Source: SAR202 cluster bacterium bin87
GTDB taxonomy: Bacteria > Chloroflexota > Dehalococcoidia > Lucifugimonadales > UBA3495
DNA: 64,000 nucleotides
Direction: 5' to 3'
Assembly: GCA_002238825.1 (NCBI GenBank)
Contig: MPNC01000003.1
Span: 1-64,000 of the forward strand
Part shown: positions 17,665-27,530 of the stretch, piece by piece
How positions within the stretch are numbered: position 1 is the first letter of the stretch
Layout of the letters: each line of letters opens with the position of its first letter
Position numbers and translations under genes: made by a program
Notes under the pieces: generated by a model
What the model was told of the DNA's origin: nothing
The model's database searches: none
What the model saw: only the letters and a program-made list of their open reading frames with translations

Positions 17665-19029
17665 CTAGCGTCGCGTAACCGACGACTCCGGCTTGAGGGC
17701 CTCATTTATCTCGTCTTCGTCGGGCCACCAATCCGGGCGGTGGATCTCGGTAACTCGATCGCGAATGATCTTGCTGGGCGGCTCGATATTGTAGAGCCGT
17801 CGAGCGTTCGCCCCCAGGAACCTGGCCTGGTCGTCGATGGGCAACTCGCACTCTTCCATCGTCTCGATGGCCCTCCAGGCGTCGTCTCCGTCGTGGTGAT
17901 AGACGTCGGAGGCCCAGGCTAGGATGTCCCGGTAGTAGTCGGGCAGGCGCGACGGCGGGGCTTCGTCGCCTTCAAAGCCGGTGACGCAATGCTGGAAGAA
18001 AGTCTCGCTGGGCAGTTGCTTCAGAGGAGGCAGCTTGCGGTCATTTCGGTAGAGCCGATAGGTCTTGTCGCATTCATCCAGCAGGAAGCTCAGCCAGGTG
18101 GACGACGCCTCGAACACGGCGGCTCGGATCTTGGGATGCCTCTCGAAAAACCCCGACATCAGCACCATGGTCACCCATAGGGACGCCTCGGCCTGGAAGT
18201 TTTGCACATTGCCCAGGAAGGTATGCGGCAATCCGGAGGTGGAAATAGTCCTTCTGATGAGTTCTGCGCCCGAATACTGGTCGGAGTAACCCGGTGGTTT
18301 CGCAACCCCGGAAGCCGGGAAGGGGTGCATACCGTAGACCAGGCCGGTATCTTCCAGGGCATTCCACACGCCCTCGTACTTGGGTTGAATCGGGTAGTTG
18401 CCCATGGCATCCATGGGTCTGATCAGGGCAACCCGGCAGCCCTTGGCAGCCACGCGATAGACCTCTTCAACGGCGAACTGGGGGTTCTGCATGGGGATGA
18501 GGGCTGCGAAGTAGAGGCGTTCCGGGTCCTCCTGCGTGTATTCGTATGCCCAATCGTTGTAGGCCTTGCACATGGCCCGCGCCCCCAGGGCGTCCTGAAG
18601 CCAGGGGTAGGTATCGATGCTGGTCGGTATGATCATCACCTGGTCGATGCCCTGGACGTCCATGTCTCGGAGCCGGGGGCCGGGTTCGTCGGCCCCGGCG
18701 TGGGCGAGGTAATCCGACTGCTCCCTCGTGAGCGCAGTTTCAGGATTGAGGTTGCGGACGTTGAAAGCGCGCTGGATGTCGTGTTTGAGCCCGGGACCGG
18801 CTAGCCTCACGATGTCGATGGCGCCCGGACCAGTCTTCGGAACCGGGGAGAAGCTGTTCACGTCAGCCTTCCCGTTGACCAGCAACTGGTTTGTCTCGGC
18901 GTCGTACCACATGGTGGATTTCAGAGCTGCCAACTCATCGCTGGTGAGGTTATCTGCGGCCCGTTCCCATATGACAGCAGGCTCCACGATGTGCGCATCG
19001 CAATCGAAGGTGGGGAAATCTTTGGTCAT
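17665..19029 (-). CDS. Amidohydrolase-2 family metal-dependent hydrolase/decarboxylase (paralogue)
   Basis: A 454-residue amidohydrolase-2 protein from MTKDFPTFDCDAHIVEP. The metal motif is DCDAHIVEP, the core RLRDMDVQGIDQVM, then GMHPFPASG, AVFEASSTWL and the C-terminal SDVYHHDGDDAW. It resembles the downstream gene throughout and they probably arose by duplication. An upstream AGGAGG at about 19060 is better placed for a GTG start at 19053, which would add eight residues. Probable role: degradation of a small carboxylated or ring compound; not narrower than family level. Confidence 0.87.
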   Translation of the reverse strand: MTKDFPTFDCDAHIVEPAVIWERAADNLTSDELAALKSTMWYDAETNQLLVNGKADVNSFSPVPKTGPGAIDIVRLAGPGLKHDIQRAFNVRNLNPETALTREQSDYLAHAGADEPGPRLRDMDVQGIDQVMIIPTSIDTYPWLQDALGARAMCKAYNDWAYEYTQEDPERLYFAALIPMQNPQFAVEEVYRVAAKGCRVALIRPMDAMGNYPIQPKYEGVWNALEDTGLVYGMHPFPASGVAKPPGYSDQYSGAELIRRTISTSGLPHTFLGNVQNFQAEASLWVTMVLMSGFFERHPKIRAAVFEASSTWLSFLLDECDKTYRLYRNDRKLPPLKQLPSETFFQHCVTGFEGDEAPPSRLPDYYRDILAWASDVYHHDGDDAWRAIETMEECELPIDDQARFLGANARRLYNIEPPSKIIRDRVTEIHRPDWWPDEDEINEALKPESSVTRR

Positions 19030-19208
19030 TGGCCTGAATCGCTGCACTGGCACGACGGACCCTCCTCTCCACCGCATGGTGGATTGTACAAAGGCGATTT
19101 TGAGCCCAACCTAACAACGGGGTTTACTAATGTCAACAATCGGATGGGCATAATGAGCCTGAATCGTAGCGGTAGAACCTAGACCTACACCATTCGTTAG
19201 GTTGGCGT

Positions 19209-19610
19209 TCAAAATCGATGCAATATCGACGATTTGGTCTGATTGCCATGATGGTTTCTGTCCTGGAGTTCCGTTGACGTGTTGTTGTCCAGCGATTCTG
19301 TCAGTCTGAGCGGCGGGTGGCTGGTTGATGTGATCGGCCGGAGCCACGGTTGATGGGTCGACTGGGTCCGTGGGTGGGCGTACTTGCGGACCGTGTTACG
19401 GTGTACGCCGAGTTGACGCGAGATCGCGCGCAGGGATAGGCCCTGAGCTTTGGCCTGCTGCACCGCCTTCCAGATGGCCAGATGGCGCGGGGTGAGTTCC
19501 CGGCGGGTCGGGGGTTCATTGTCATGGTTCTCGACGGGCGGATCATCGATGACGGGGGCGGGCTCCAGGTTGGCCAGCTCCCGCGACTGGGGTTGGCTTA
19601 TGCGATGCGA
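19209..19610 (-). pseudogene. Transposase fragment with helix-turn-helix (ISL3-like)
   Basis: The minus strand from about 19610 reads LTPRHLAIWKAVQQAKAQGL and then SLRAISRQLGVHRNTVRKYA, a typical helix-turn-helix of the kind inserted in ISL3-type transposases. The frame ends at 19209 after unrelated, low-complexity sequence. No DDE residues are present, so only a scrap of about 80 residues is real. Confidence 0.5.
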
Positions 19611-19619
19611 TCAGTCGTG

Positions 19620-19928
19620 GCTTGTATCCGGCAGGTGGCGTCGGTAAGATAATTGGGCGGCCCGCTCAGTTTGGACTGTGGTGTGGGTGACATCGACACC
19701 CGTCGCCCACCCGCACTACGCGGCTCGTGTACGTGCCACCCGAAGGACGTTCCCCCTTGTGTTTTGTGAAGTATGCGAAACACTCGGCCCGTAGGCTTTA
19801 TGCTTACCTTGGATCGGTAAAGGAAACGCACGCTGTCGTCAGGCAAGCGTACAGTTCGCGAAAGCCTTGCGCCGATGCCCACCGCAGACCAGGCTCGGAG
19901 ACGCAGTCGCGACGAAAGGTGCCCCATC
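19620..19928. other. Upstream region of the TPR gene
   Basis: About 300 bases with no recognisable gene. A GAAAGG ribosome site at 19913-19918 precedes the ATG at 19929. Confidence 0.4.
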
Positions 19929-21590
19929 ATGGCTTACGAGTTCGATCTCGGTTCATACAGCCGGCCGATAACAACATCTTCGCCGGAGGCCCAGCTCTGG
20001 TTTGATGGGGGTCTGCTATGGACCTACGGATTCAACCACGAAGAGGCCGGCTTCTGCTTCAAGCAGGCAGCAGAAGCCGATCCGAAGTGTGCCATGGCGT
20101 ATTGGGGTATCGCGTACGCCATGGGTCCCAACTACAACAAGCCATGGGAAGCGTTTGATGAAGCGGAAACAGCGAAAACGCTCTCCGAGGCCTATGACGC
20201 GACGATGAGCGCCGCGGCGCTAGCGGGCCGCGGTACCCAGTCGGAAAGGGACTTGATTGAGGCGCTTCACCAGCGCTATCAGTCTGCTCAACTGTCGCAC
20301 GATTTGCCCGCCTGGATTGATGACTTTGCCGCCGCCATGCGAGCCGTCTACCTCAAGCACCGGGAGGATGCGGATATCTCGGCGCTATTTGCGGAGGCGC
20401 TGATGAACCGCACGCCCTGGGCGCTCTGGGATCTGGAGTCCGGCGAAGCGGCAGCGGGCGCCGACACCGAAGAGGTTAGGCAGGCGCTCGAAAGGGGTAT
20501 GGAACTTCGCGCGAACATGGGCGCCCCGCCACATCCGGGGTTGCTGCATATGTACATCCACCTGCTGGAAATGTCGCCCTTCCCGGAACAAGCTCTGCTC
20601 GCCTGCGATCAGTTGCGAGGCTTGGTGCCGGATGCCGGCCATCTGCAGCACATGGCGACCCATATTGACGTGTTGTGCGGCGATTACCAGAGCGTGGTGA
20701 ATTGGAATGAGGAAGCGATGCGTGCCGACCGCCGGTATCTGGCGGCCAGAGGGCCGTACAACTTCTATACGCTATACCGCTGCCATGACTATCACTTCAA
20801 GGCGTACGGCGCGATGTTCCTGGGCCAGTACCAATCGGCCATCGAGGCGGCTGAAGAGTTGATCGGTGCCCTCCCCGAGGACCTGCTGAGCGTGCAGTCG
20901 CCGCCCATGGCGGACTGGTTGGAAGGGCTGGTGCCCGTCAAGCAGCATGTACTCGTGCGGTTCGGGAAATGGAAGGAAATCCTTGCGCAGGAACTACCGG
21001 CGAATCCCGATCTGTACTGCGTGACCAGCGCGACCATGCGGTATGCCAGGGCCATCGCCTTCGCCACGCTCGGGCATCCGAAGTCGGCGGAGGCCGAAGC
21101 GGAGGGGTTCGAGCGGGACTTTGACCGTGTGCCGGAGAGCCGGTATCTGTTCAACAATTCCTGCCGCGATATCCTGGCGGTCGCGCGGGAGATGTTGCTC
21201 GGTGAGCTCGATTACCGGCGGGGTGACATCGAATCGGGATTCGTGCATTTGCGTCAGGCAGTCGCCTTAGACGACAACCTGCCCTATGACGAGCCTTGGG
21301 GCTGGATGCAGCCGGCCCGGCACGCCCTCGGCGCCCTCCTGCTGGAACAGGGGCGTGTGGCAGAAGCCCTCGCCGAGTACCGGGCTGACCTCGGCTTCGA
21401 CCCGGTGCTCAAACGGTCAAGTCAGCACCCCGACAATGTCTGGAGTCTGAGCGGCTATCACGAATGCCTGGAGCGGACCGGCCAGCACGAATTGGCGGCG
21501 GTCGCGAAGCAGCGTCTCGACCTGGCCCGGGCGCGCGCCGACGTGCCGGTGCAGGCGTCCTGTTTTTGTCGGCTTGAGAGCGCGGGGTGA
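19929..21590 (+). CDS. Large TPR-fold protein
   Basis: A 553-residue cytoplasmic protein starting MAYEFDLGSYSRPITT. Helical TPR-like pairs occur throughout: WFDGGLLWTYGFNHEEAGFC near the start, then AMAYWGIAYAMGPNYN, HPGLLHMYIHLLEMS, HLQHMATHIDVLCGDY and a final ALGALLLEQGRVAEAL. Conserved His residues (HMYIH, HMATH) are typical of a widespread bacterial TPR family with no known activity. An upstream ATG at 19875 in the same frame is less likely because its extension is very Arg-rich. Confidence 0.85.
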   Translation: MAYEFDLGSYSRPITTSSPEAQLWFDGGLLWTYGFNHEEAGFCFKQAAEADPKCAMAYWGIAYAMGPNYNKPWEAFDEAETAKTLSEAYDATMSAAALAGRGTQSERDLIEALHQRYQSAQLSHDLPAWIDDFAAAMRAVYLKHREDADISALFAEALMNRTPWALWDLESGEAAAGADTEEVRQALERGMELRANMGAPPHPGLLHMYIHLLEMSPFPEQALLACDQLRGLVPDAGHLQHMATHIDVLCGDYQSVVNWNEEAMRADRRYLAARGPYNFYTLYRCHDYHFKAYGAMFLGQYQSAIEAAEELIGALPEDLLSVQSPPMADWLEGLVPVKQHVLVRFGKWKEILAQELPANPDLYCVTSATMRYARAIAFATLGHPKSAEAEAEGFERDFDRVPESRYLFNNSCRDILAVAREMLLGELDYRRGDIESGFVHLRQAVALDDNLPYDEPWGWMQPARHALGALLLEQGRVAEALAEYRADLGFDPVLKRSSQHPDNVWSLSGYHECLERTGQHELAAVAKQRLDLARARADVPVQASCFCRLESAG

Positions 21591-21868
21591 GAGCGGCGCA
21601 ATGTGCGCCGGTAGGCTCACCGAATCTGCGGTTCCTACCATGATTCCCGCTAATGCCGGTACGTTCGCGGCGATCCGCGAATTACTCCGTGAGCGCGTCG
21701 TAGAGGAAATCAAAGGCTGTCGCCGAGGGGATGCAGTGACCTGCCCCCGGTGGCGGTGCCGCGGTTTACGTTAGCCCGGCCGTCGCTGGGACGGCGGCCG
21801 GCTCGCAAACTATGATCCAGAGCAAATACGGCCCGCTCTCACCACGGTCAGCAGGCCATTTGCCTCCG
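21591..21868. other. Intergenic region with a GC-rich hairpin
   Basis: No gene recognised. An imperfect GC-rich hairpin (CCGGCCGTC...ACGGCGGCCGG, about 21777-21803) could end transcription of the TPR gene; there is no T-run. Confidence 0.3.
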
Positions 21869-22192
21869 CTATGTACTTGTTTGAGACGCCTCGGCCCGGC
21901 TTGATATGGTCGATTTGAGGCGCTTGGGGAGTTTGCAAACACGCCCTAGTCCTGCTGGTTCCCGGTTGCCTCTTGGCGAACTGAGCCATGAAACGTGAGA
22001 TATCTGACCACAGTCGTCGGAAAGAAAGGCTCGCTGTAAAGCATCGGCGAACCCGATTTCAGTATCCATCTTTCCACCATAGTCTTCCGCCATATTGATA
22101 CTCTCGTTGGTTCGTGCAACAGCTGTTACGTTCAGCGGTTCCAAGTACGAGTCTCGACCGTATTTTGCAACGCACAATCCCTGTGCCATCAA
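21869..22192 (-). CDS. Hypothetical small protein (possible remnant)
   Basis: A 107-codon minus-strand frame. The first 80 residues look coding (CVAKYGRDSYLEPLNV, ARTNESINMAEDYGG, GFADALQRAFLSDDCGQ), while the last 25 are basic and less convincing. The middle resembles peptides encoded by the dispersed repeats near 7.3, 25.6 and 33.1 kb (xxNDPIARTN ... DAxxRxFx), so this may be the most complete member of a small gene family or another relic. In-frame codons continue upstream to a stop without a good start, so the 5' end may be missing. Confidence 0.35.
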   Translation of the reverse strand: MMAQGLCVAKYGRDSYLEPLNVTAVARTNESINMAEDYGGKMDTEIGFADALQRAFLSDDCGQISHVSWLSSPRGNREPAGLGRVCKLPKRLKSTISSRAEASQTST

Positions 22193-23024
22193 CCGGCGAG
22201 CGTTGTCCGCAACAAATCACGCGGTGGTGCCGTAGGCCTACCTGGATCGCCCGACGCCTTAGATGCGGCCGTCATCGGAATAGTTTCTCCTCGCCTACTG
22301 CAACTGGTTCGATAAATCCGTAACATCTGGCGCCATGCTGGTGCTCAATTGCAGACATGGCCCGATGACTGAGCTGGAGTTGAATATAGGTAGTCGCCTG
22401 GATCCGACCACATTTACCGTTCATGACATTGCGCCGGCCACCGGTGGCGGGAACAGCGGGATTGATCTGGTGGCCCGCTACGGGAATAACATGAGCGGAT
22501 CCTTTGTCTACAGCCTGGTGGCCACCGACGTGTGCACCGGTTAGACCGAGGGTACCCTTGCCGGCCAGAGAGCAGTCTCTGGTGGTGGCTGGGTTGGAGG
22601 CCATCGCCTAACAACTGCCCTTTCCCATCTTCCGCAAGCTTCACCCCTTTCTTGGGAAAGTTCGCGGCCGTCCCGAACCAAACCCCCAAGGGATGCCTCA
22701 GCCGGGCACCCAGACACTCCTGCAGCGTTTCTCACCAAGTCGTCGTCCCAGCCGGCCTCGGTGAGAAACGCTGCAGCACCTGCGGCGACCGTCCGACACG
22801 TTCTCTGCATTGCGCGGCTCATGGAACTACACCAGTAAACACTGCAGGTACTACCCGCTGCTTTCCCGCTACCGCTTGCGGCCGCAAGCCGGCGCAAAGT
22901 AGGCATGGAAATCCTGAAAGGCTTGGTGAACCCTCCCAAATCTGGCGCGTCCATCACTCCGCCTCGTCTCCCGACGCATCCGATGGTTCAGCACTACCCT
23001 ACCAGATAGCCTGTAGTTGTGATG
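22193..23024. other. Region without a recognisable gene
   Basis: About 830 bases. Several open frames overlap on both strands but none looks like a known protein. A plus-strand frame near 22765 has a CxxC motif, which I judged too weak to call. The main structure is the inverted repeat at 22720-22776. Confidence 0.4.
22720..22776. repeat. 17-bp perfect inverted repeat
   Basis: CTGCAGCGTTTCTCACC (22720-22736) and GGTGAGAAACGCTGCAG (22760-22776) are perfect reverse complements separated by 23 bases. It has no T-run and lies about 250 bases beyond the end of the TPR-phosphatase gene. It could be a terminator for that minus-strand gene, or a mobile-element end. Confidence 0.7.
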
Positions 23025-25034
23025 CTAGGCGGTGTCTTTGTTCCACTCCAGGATGTATCGTGCCTGTTCGGCATTTTCCGGTGAACAACGGTTGAGGGAC
23101 TTGGGATTTTCTTTCCATAATTCCTGGAGGCGGTCCAGCGCGGCCTGGCCGGGTTCATAGTGGCGCGCCAGCCAGCAGCCGATGATGGTGCCGGTGCGTC
23201 CGACGCCACCCCAGCAGTGGACGTACACCGTCTCACCCGCCGCCAGGTGGGCGTCGATGGCGTCCAGCGCCGCTTTGGTCAACTCCGCCGATGCCGGAAT
23301 GCCCTGGTCGCGAATGCCGAACCGCTGGTGGGACGGGCCGTCCAAAAGGTAATCATAGGGTTTCATCGGCTGACCGTGCGAAGCAGGTTCGTGGGGTTCG
23401 GTGAGATCGATGAACGCTGAAACGCCGGCGCCGATGAGCGCCGCCAGTTTTTCCTTTGAAGATTCTTCGTGCGGGGTACGCGGGTATTCACCGGCGAGCA
23501 ATTTGCCGTGTATCACCCAGTAGCACATTTCGATGGGATGGGGAGGGTTTTCAACGTGTGCCCGAGATGCCACCCCTGAATCGATCGCCATTGAGCTTGG
23601 TCTCGCCTCTGGTTCCTGGTCGGTGCTGGCCTTGCCCGGATCAAGCTCTATGGCTCGGGCGAAATCGGAGATCGCTCCCAGGTAGTCTTTTGCGCTTGCT
23701 TTGGCTGTACCTCGGTTCAGGTAGTAGTCGGCATTGGACGGCTGGAGTTCAATGGCGCGGTCAAAGTCAACAATCGCTTCGTCAATGTTGCCTTGGTGCC
23801 TCTTCGCGAGACCCCGGTCGTCGAAAGCCGCCGCGTTATCCGGCCAAAGTTCAATAACCCGGTCGTAGTCGGCTATCGCGCCTTCGTAATCCCCTTTTTG
23901 CGTTTTGATGTAGGCACGAGCGATGTAAGCCACTTCGTAGTCTGGTTCTACTTCCGCGGCCCGGGTGTAGTCGGCGAGCGCTCCGTCATAGTCGCCAATG
24001 GTCTCTTTGACGATGCCCCGATTGACGTACCATCCACCGTCATCGGGTTTGAGTTCCAGGGCACAGTCCCAGTCGGCGATTGCACCAAGGTGGTCGTCCT
24101 TGTTCTGCTTACAGACAGCTCGATTGACGAATGCTCCCACGTTCTCCGGATCGATCTCGATGGCGCGGTCGAAATCCGCAATCGCGCCGTCATAGTCTCC
24201 GATCTTTTGCTTTTCTATCCCACTGCTGACGTGGGCAGCGGCTTCGGGGGCGCCTTTGAGCGCGTCTTCTTCCTCGAGAAAAGTGATTTCCTCGTTTCGT
24301 TCGACTTCCTCACCGTTATTCGTTACGTCCGCACCGTCCGCTTGTTGCAACAACTGGTAGTTGATTGACAAAGAGTTCGGAGCGACCACCGCCTCGTCTG
24401 TTGAACGGGCTTCGCGCAAGCCGAAATTCTGCACCCAGCGCATCGTCCGCATCCGCTCTTCATAGTAGCGGGCGGATTCTTCCTTGCCGATAAGCCCCAT
24501 GGGGTCACTCATCCGAGCACCGAACGCCAGGGTTCCCTGAGCCTCCTGCAGCAGTTCGTTGGAATCAGTCTCGTATCCACTGATGATCTTGGCACGCACT
24601 GCCCCTACTGCCCCATCATCTGGGTCCTGATACCGGAACATCAAGCCAGCCGTGAAACCGATCATCAACGAGCGACGTTCCAAGTCACCCTCTTCCTGTG
24701 CCCGCATCGCCTCCTGCAATGCAGCCCCAAATTCGAGCGCGTGAATTTCGCTTTCCCTGGTGCGGGCGTAATGCTCGTCGCCGCTGTCAGGACGTTCCGA
24801 CGCCTCGCGAAGAATATAACGCATGAAATCCAAATCGCAGTCCTCATAGGCGTCGGAGATGTCGTCGCACATTTCCAGCGCTTTGACACCGAAAACCCCG
24901 GCAGCCGCCGCTATTCCGGCAGCCTCGCCACAGTGATATGCGTAATTGAGACCATCCAGTTCGAATTCGTCCTCATCGTCGGCTTCAAATACGACAAAGG
25001 CATACTGCAAAGCTGCCGCGACTAGATCAATCAT
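23025..25034 (-). CDS. TPR - protein tyrosine/dual-specificity phosphatase fusion
   Basis: A 669-residue protein. Residues 1-240 form an acidic, helical N-terminal region of unknown family. Residues about 270-475 hold six canonical 34-residue TPRs (repeating GDYDGAIADFDRAIEIDP). After a linker, residues about 510-665 form a cysteine phosphatase of the dual-specificity/CDKN3-like kind: FIDLTEPHE gives the substrate loop, and HCWGGVGRTG (about 606-615) is a complete HCx5R active site. The start has GGAG at a suitable distance. The enzyme probably dephosphorylates a protein recruited through the TPRs. No kinase partner is adjacent. The coding quality is uniform across both halves, so the fusion looks genuine. 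Confidence 0.87.
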   Translation of the reverse strand: MIDLVAAALQYAFVVFEADDEDEFELDGLNYAYHCGEAAGIAAAAGVFGVKALEMCDDISDAYEDCDLDFMRYILREASERPDSGDEHYARTRESEIHALEFGAALQEAMRAQEEGDLERRSLMIGFTAGLMFRYQDPDDGAVGAVRAKIISGYETDSNELLQEAQGTLAFGARMSDPMGLIGKEESARYYEERMRTMRWVQNFGLREARSTDEAVVAPNSLSINYQLLQQADGADVTNNGEEVERNEEITFLEEEDALKGAPEAAAHVSSGIEKQKIGDYDGAIADFDRAIEIDPENVGAFVNRAVCKQNKDDHLGAIADWDCALELKPDDGGWYVNRGIVKETIGDYDGALADYTRAAEVEPDYEVAYIARAYIKTQKGDYEGAIADYDRVIELWPDNAAAFDDRGLAKRHQGNIDEAIVDFDRAIELQPSNADYYLNRGTAKASAKDYLGAISDFARAIELDPGKASTDQEPEARPSSMAIDSGVASRAHVENPPHPIEMCYWVIHGKLLAGEYPRTPHEESSKEKLAALIGAGVSAFIDLTEPHEPASHGQPMKPYDYLLDGPSHQRFGIRDQGIPASAELTKAALDAIDAHLAAGETVYVHCWGGVGRTGTIIGCWLARHYEPGQAALDRLQELWKENPKSLNRCSPENAEQARYILEWNKDTA

Positions 25035-25868
25035 GCTGTCATCTCCATTCGGTGCCTAACCGCGCTCAATCTCTTTGAGGCTGGTTCCGTGACGTAACGG
25101 TATAATCCCCAGCCGCTTGTCGGCCGGGGATAAGCCAGCCCCTGCGGGAAATGGGAGGAAGGGGAATATCGGGATTGGGTCCAACCATGAAACATCGGCG
25201 CGTGGCACTAAATCCCCTTCAGCGCGTTATCAATCACCTCAAGATCTCCCAGACCGAGCAAAGACGGTTCCTCGTCAATCCGATCCTCAAGCCACTGCTG
25301 ACTAATCGCCGGGTGTTGCCACATATTCACGGACGTTGCATTGGTCAAGTTTGGCGGAGTCATTTGTTCATTTCCTTTGTGGTGATTCCGCCAGCAGCAC
25401 GAACGTAGCCGCGTCGGCGCTGTCGTGTTGGTATCTTACATCGTACCCAAAGCTGCCGCCTCCATCGCCCCACCTCACGTCCCGAAGCCTCCGATTGTTC
25501 CCCACGATCCTCCCAGATAACCCGTCGTTGTAACGTTAGAAGCTGGTCAGCCTCGTCGGCAAGACCCGCCGGAAAGCATCGGTGGACCAGCTTTGCGTAC
25601 GTTGCGCGAGCGTCCGCTTCCTATTGGTTCGCGCAATAGGGTCATTATGCAAATCGCTCCGTGCGGGACAGCCATCGCCAAGGAGCCGGGGACCGCACGA
25701 GACACCATGTGCAGGTCGCCTGCGCCGAGGAGCCGCCCACTGGATGCGCCCGGACCGATGTGGGTTCCGATGGCGAAACCAATCTGCACGGTGTAGGGGT
25801 TTTCAGGGGCGGACAGGTCGGACAGCCGATGCCGCATCTCTTCGCCGGTGCGGCCCCTCGTGCGCCGG
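25035..25868. other. Long intergenic region with a dispersed repeat
   Basis: About 830 bases with no convincing complete gene. It holds repeat copy B (25545-25670). Confidence 0.4.
25545..25670 (-). repeat. Dispersed repeat copy B (NDPIART element)
   Basis: Contains TTCGCGCAATAGGGTCATTA (25627-25646). On the minus strand one frame reads DLHNDPIARTN..., continues to TDAFRRVLPTRLTS and ends in a stop at about 25539, so this copy keeps a plausible C-terminus of about 40 residues. Confidence 0.6.
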
Positions 25869-26657
25869 TCAGCCCACGCTCAGCCATTCGAAGACAAGCG
25901 GCAATTCATCCCAGTATTCTGCCAACGGCGGGAGATCGGGAAGCTGATTTCCCAGCATACGAACCCAGTCAATCTCCATCTCTGCTCGCAAATCCTGTCC
26001 TTCCAAGTCGGCCAGGGTAAATACTGGCAAGCCTTTGCTGCGACATTTCTCCACGTACAGTTCCGCAGCCCGATCAGCGTGAATGACCTCCTCACGTCTT
26101 CTGAACAGGTTAATGACGTCGTAGAGGTCCCGCGGCAGGCACCGGTCCCCCAGCGCCCTGACCTTCTCGGCGAAAATCTCCTCCAGGCCGTAGCAACGCA
26201 CCGACACCGGTTCCGGCGGATCATCAGAGTACTCATGGGAAACCGGTCGCAACATCGTTGGCAGCAGCACCCGTTCAGCATCGGTGGTGGTAACGTCGAG
26301 TTTGATCCGGACCGGAGGCGCATTGCGCGGCCCTCGATAGTAGATTCGGCCCTCGGCGGATGTGCCATTATCGCGCATCCCAAACCGCGGCTCCCGGCTC
26401 TGAAAATCTATGCCCGATTCATCGCTGACCCTTTGCAACATTCGCGTCAGCGCCGGCAGTACCTCCGCGGCGTTGACCGTGCCATCAGGAAGAGAGGTGA
26501 AATCCAGGTCCTCCGAGAATCGATAATCTCCCAGGTAGCACTTCTTCAGGCACGTCCCGCCTTTGAAGGCCCACCAGTCGGCCAGATCTGGGTCCGATCC
26601 GATCCCCCACAACGTCCACCCGATGGCGTAGTCTTTCTCAACCACCTCCGGGCGCAT
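25869..26657 (-). CDS. abiEii: AbiEii-type nucleotidyltransferase toxin
   Basis: A 262-residue protein of the AbiEii/AbiGii toxin family. The nucleotidyltransferase signature is intact: GGTCLKKCY followed by FSEDLDF (about residues 33-53), with IKLDVTTTD (about 118-126) and EEIFAEKVRALGDRCLPRDLYD (a family hallmark, about 158-179). Such toxins block growth by modifying tRNA ends in characterised examples. The family normally begins about 15 residues earlier with ISxxELNERV; that segment is present in frame (TTG at 26702 with GGAAG upstream) but is cut by a TAA at 26667-26669. Translation may restart at ATG 26657, or the toxin may be inactivated. It pairs with the antitoxin gene just upstream. 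Confidence 0.85.
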   Translation of the reverse strand: MRPEVVEKDYAIGWTLWGIGSDPDLADWWAFKGGTCLKKCYLGDYRFSEDLDFTSLPDGTVNAAEVLPALTRMLQRVSDESGIDFQSREPRFGMRDNGTSAEGRIYYRGPRNAPPVRIKLDVTTTDAERVLLPTMLRPVSHEYSDDPPEPVSVRCYGLEEIFAEKVRALGDRCLPRDLYDVINLFRRREEVIHADRAAELYVEKCRSKGLPVFTLADLEGQDLRAEMEIDWVRMLGNQLPDLPPLAEYWDELPLVFEWLSVG

Positions 26658-26714
26658 GCTCCACCGTTAGACCCTCTCGTTGAGTTCCGTTTGACTGATC
26701 AACTGGCCGCTTCC

Positions 26715-27530
26715 CTAATTGACGTTGCCATTCACCCGAAGGTTCCAGCGCCTTGTCGCAGGCCCTTGCCGCGGCAGGTCGGGATCCAGCAGGCTTATTC
26801 CCGAGGTCAGGCCATCACGGCACTTGCCCAGCGTGGTGGGCGCCGGAACGTCCAACTCCTCCAGCAGAAACCCCAGACGCTTGTAGGCCGCTCCGTTGCC
26901 GAATCGGGTCAGGTAATCGTCAAGACGACCCTCGTCCCGGTGCTCGCTGCGGAAGTACTCGACGACGACCTCAGCGACGTGGCGTATTCCCCCACCCAGG
27001 GAGGGTTTGTCCAAGAGATCCACCACTGTCCGCGCGGGGTCCGACACATCCACTCTGACCCTGTCCCGCCACACCGGCCGCGTGCCGAAGATACGCTCCG
27101 GTGAGACGCGGCGAATGCAGAATGGAAAGCCCTGCACTTCGGTCTCCGTACTGCGCACCCGCCGCGTGGTGAAAACCACGGTCCCGCGGAATATCTGGTC
27201 GGTCAGGTCCCAGTGCTCACACGCCGTCCATCCGCCCAGGTAACAGTCGGGGCCGAACAGCTTGGTGGCCACCACCCAGGGATCTTCCCGCCACTCGCCG
27301 GGTGTTTCGGCTTCCAGGGATACCGTGGCATAGAGCCCATGACGAACTCGCACCAGCCAGCCCCGATCTGCCAGGTAGGCCAGAAACCGCCGAGCCTGAG
27401 GCATGCTGAAGTCCAGTGCGCCCGCGGCCTCACGCACCGTGAACGGGGCGGGAAACTCCCGGTGCAGCCTGGTCAACAGGCGGCGGTTCCTACCGGAAAT
27501 CCCCGCAGGCAATGTTGGTGAGTTAAGCAT
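26715..27530 (-). CDS. abiEi: AbiEi-type transcriptional regulator / antitoxin
   Basis: A 271-residue protein starting MLNSPTLPAG. The N-terminal winged helix (about residues 15-75: RRLLTRLHREFPAPFTVREAA ... LADRGWLVRVRHGLYA) is typical of AbiEi antitoxins. The C-terminal part has the family's GGWTACEHWDLTDQIF and DPARTVVDLLDKPSLGGG. AbiEi represses the abiE promoter and neutralises the toxin (type IV toxin-antitoxin). The stop is 12 bases before the original toxin TTG start, the usual operon arrangement. Confidence 0.88.
   Translation of the reverse strand: MLNSPTLPAGISGRNRRLLTRLHREFPAPFTVREAAGALDFSMPQARRFLAYLADRGWLVRVRHGLYATVSLEAETPGEWREDPWVVATKLFGPDCYLGGWTACEHWDLTDQIFRGTVVFTTRRVRSTETEVQGFPFCIRRVSPERIFGTRPVWRDRVRVDVSDPARTVVDLLDKPSLGGGIRHVAEVVVEYFRSEHRDEGRLDDYLTRFGNGAAYKRLGFLLEELDVPAPTTLGKCRDGLTSGISLLDPDLPRQGPATRRWNLRVNGNVN

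Noticed and set aside
22750-22900. TnpB-type zinc finger on the plus strand
   Set aside because: Only one CxxC with poor flanking context; no RuvC-like residues and no open frame of useful length.
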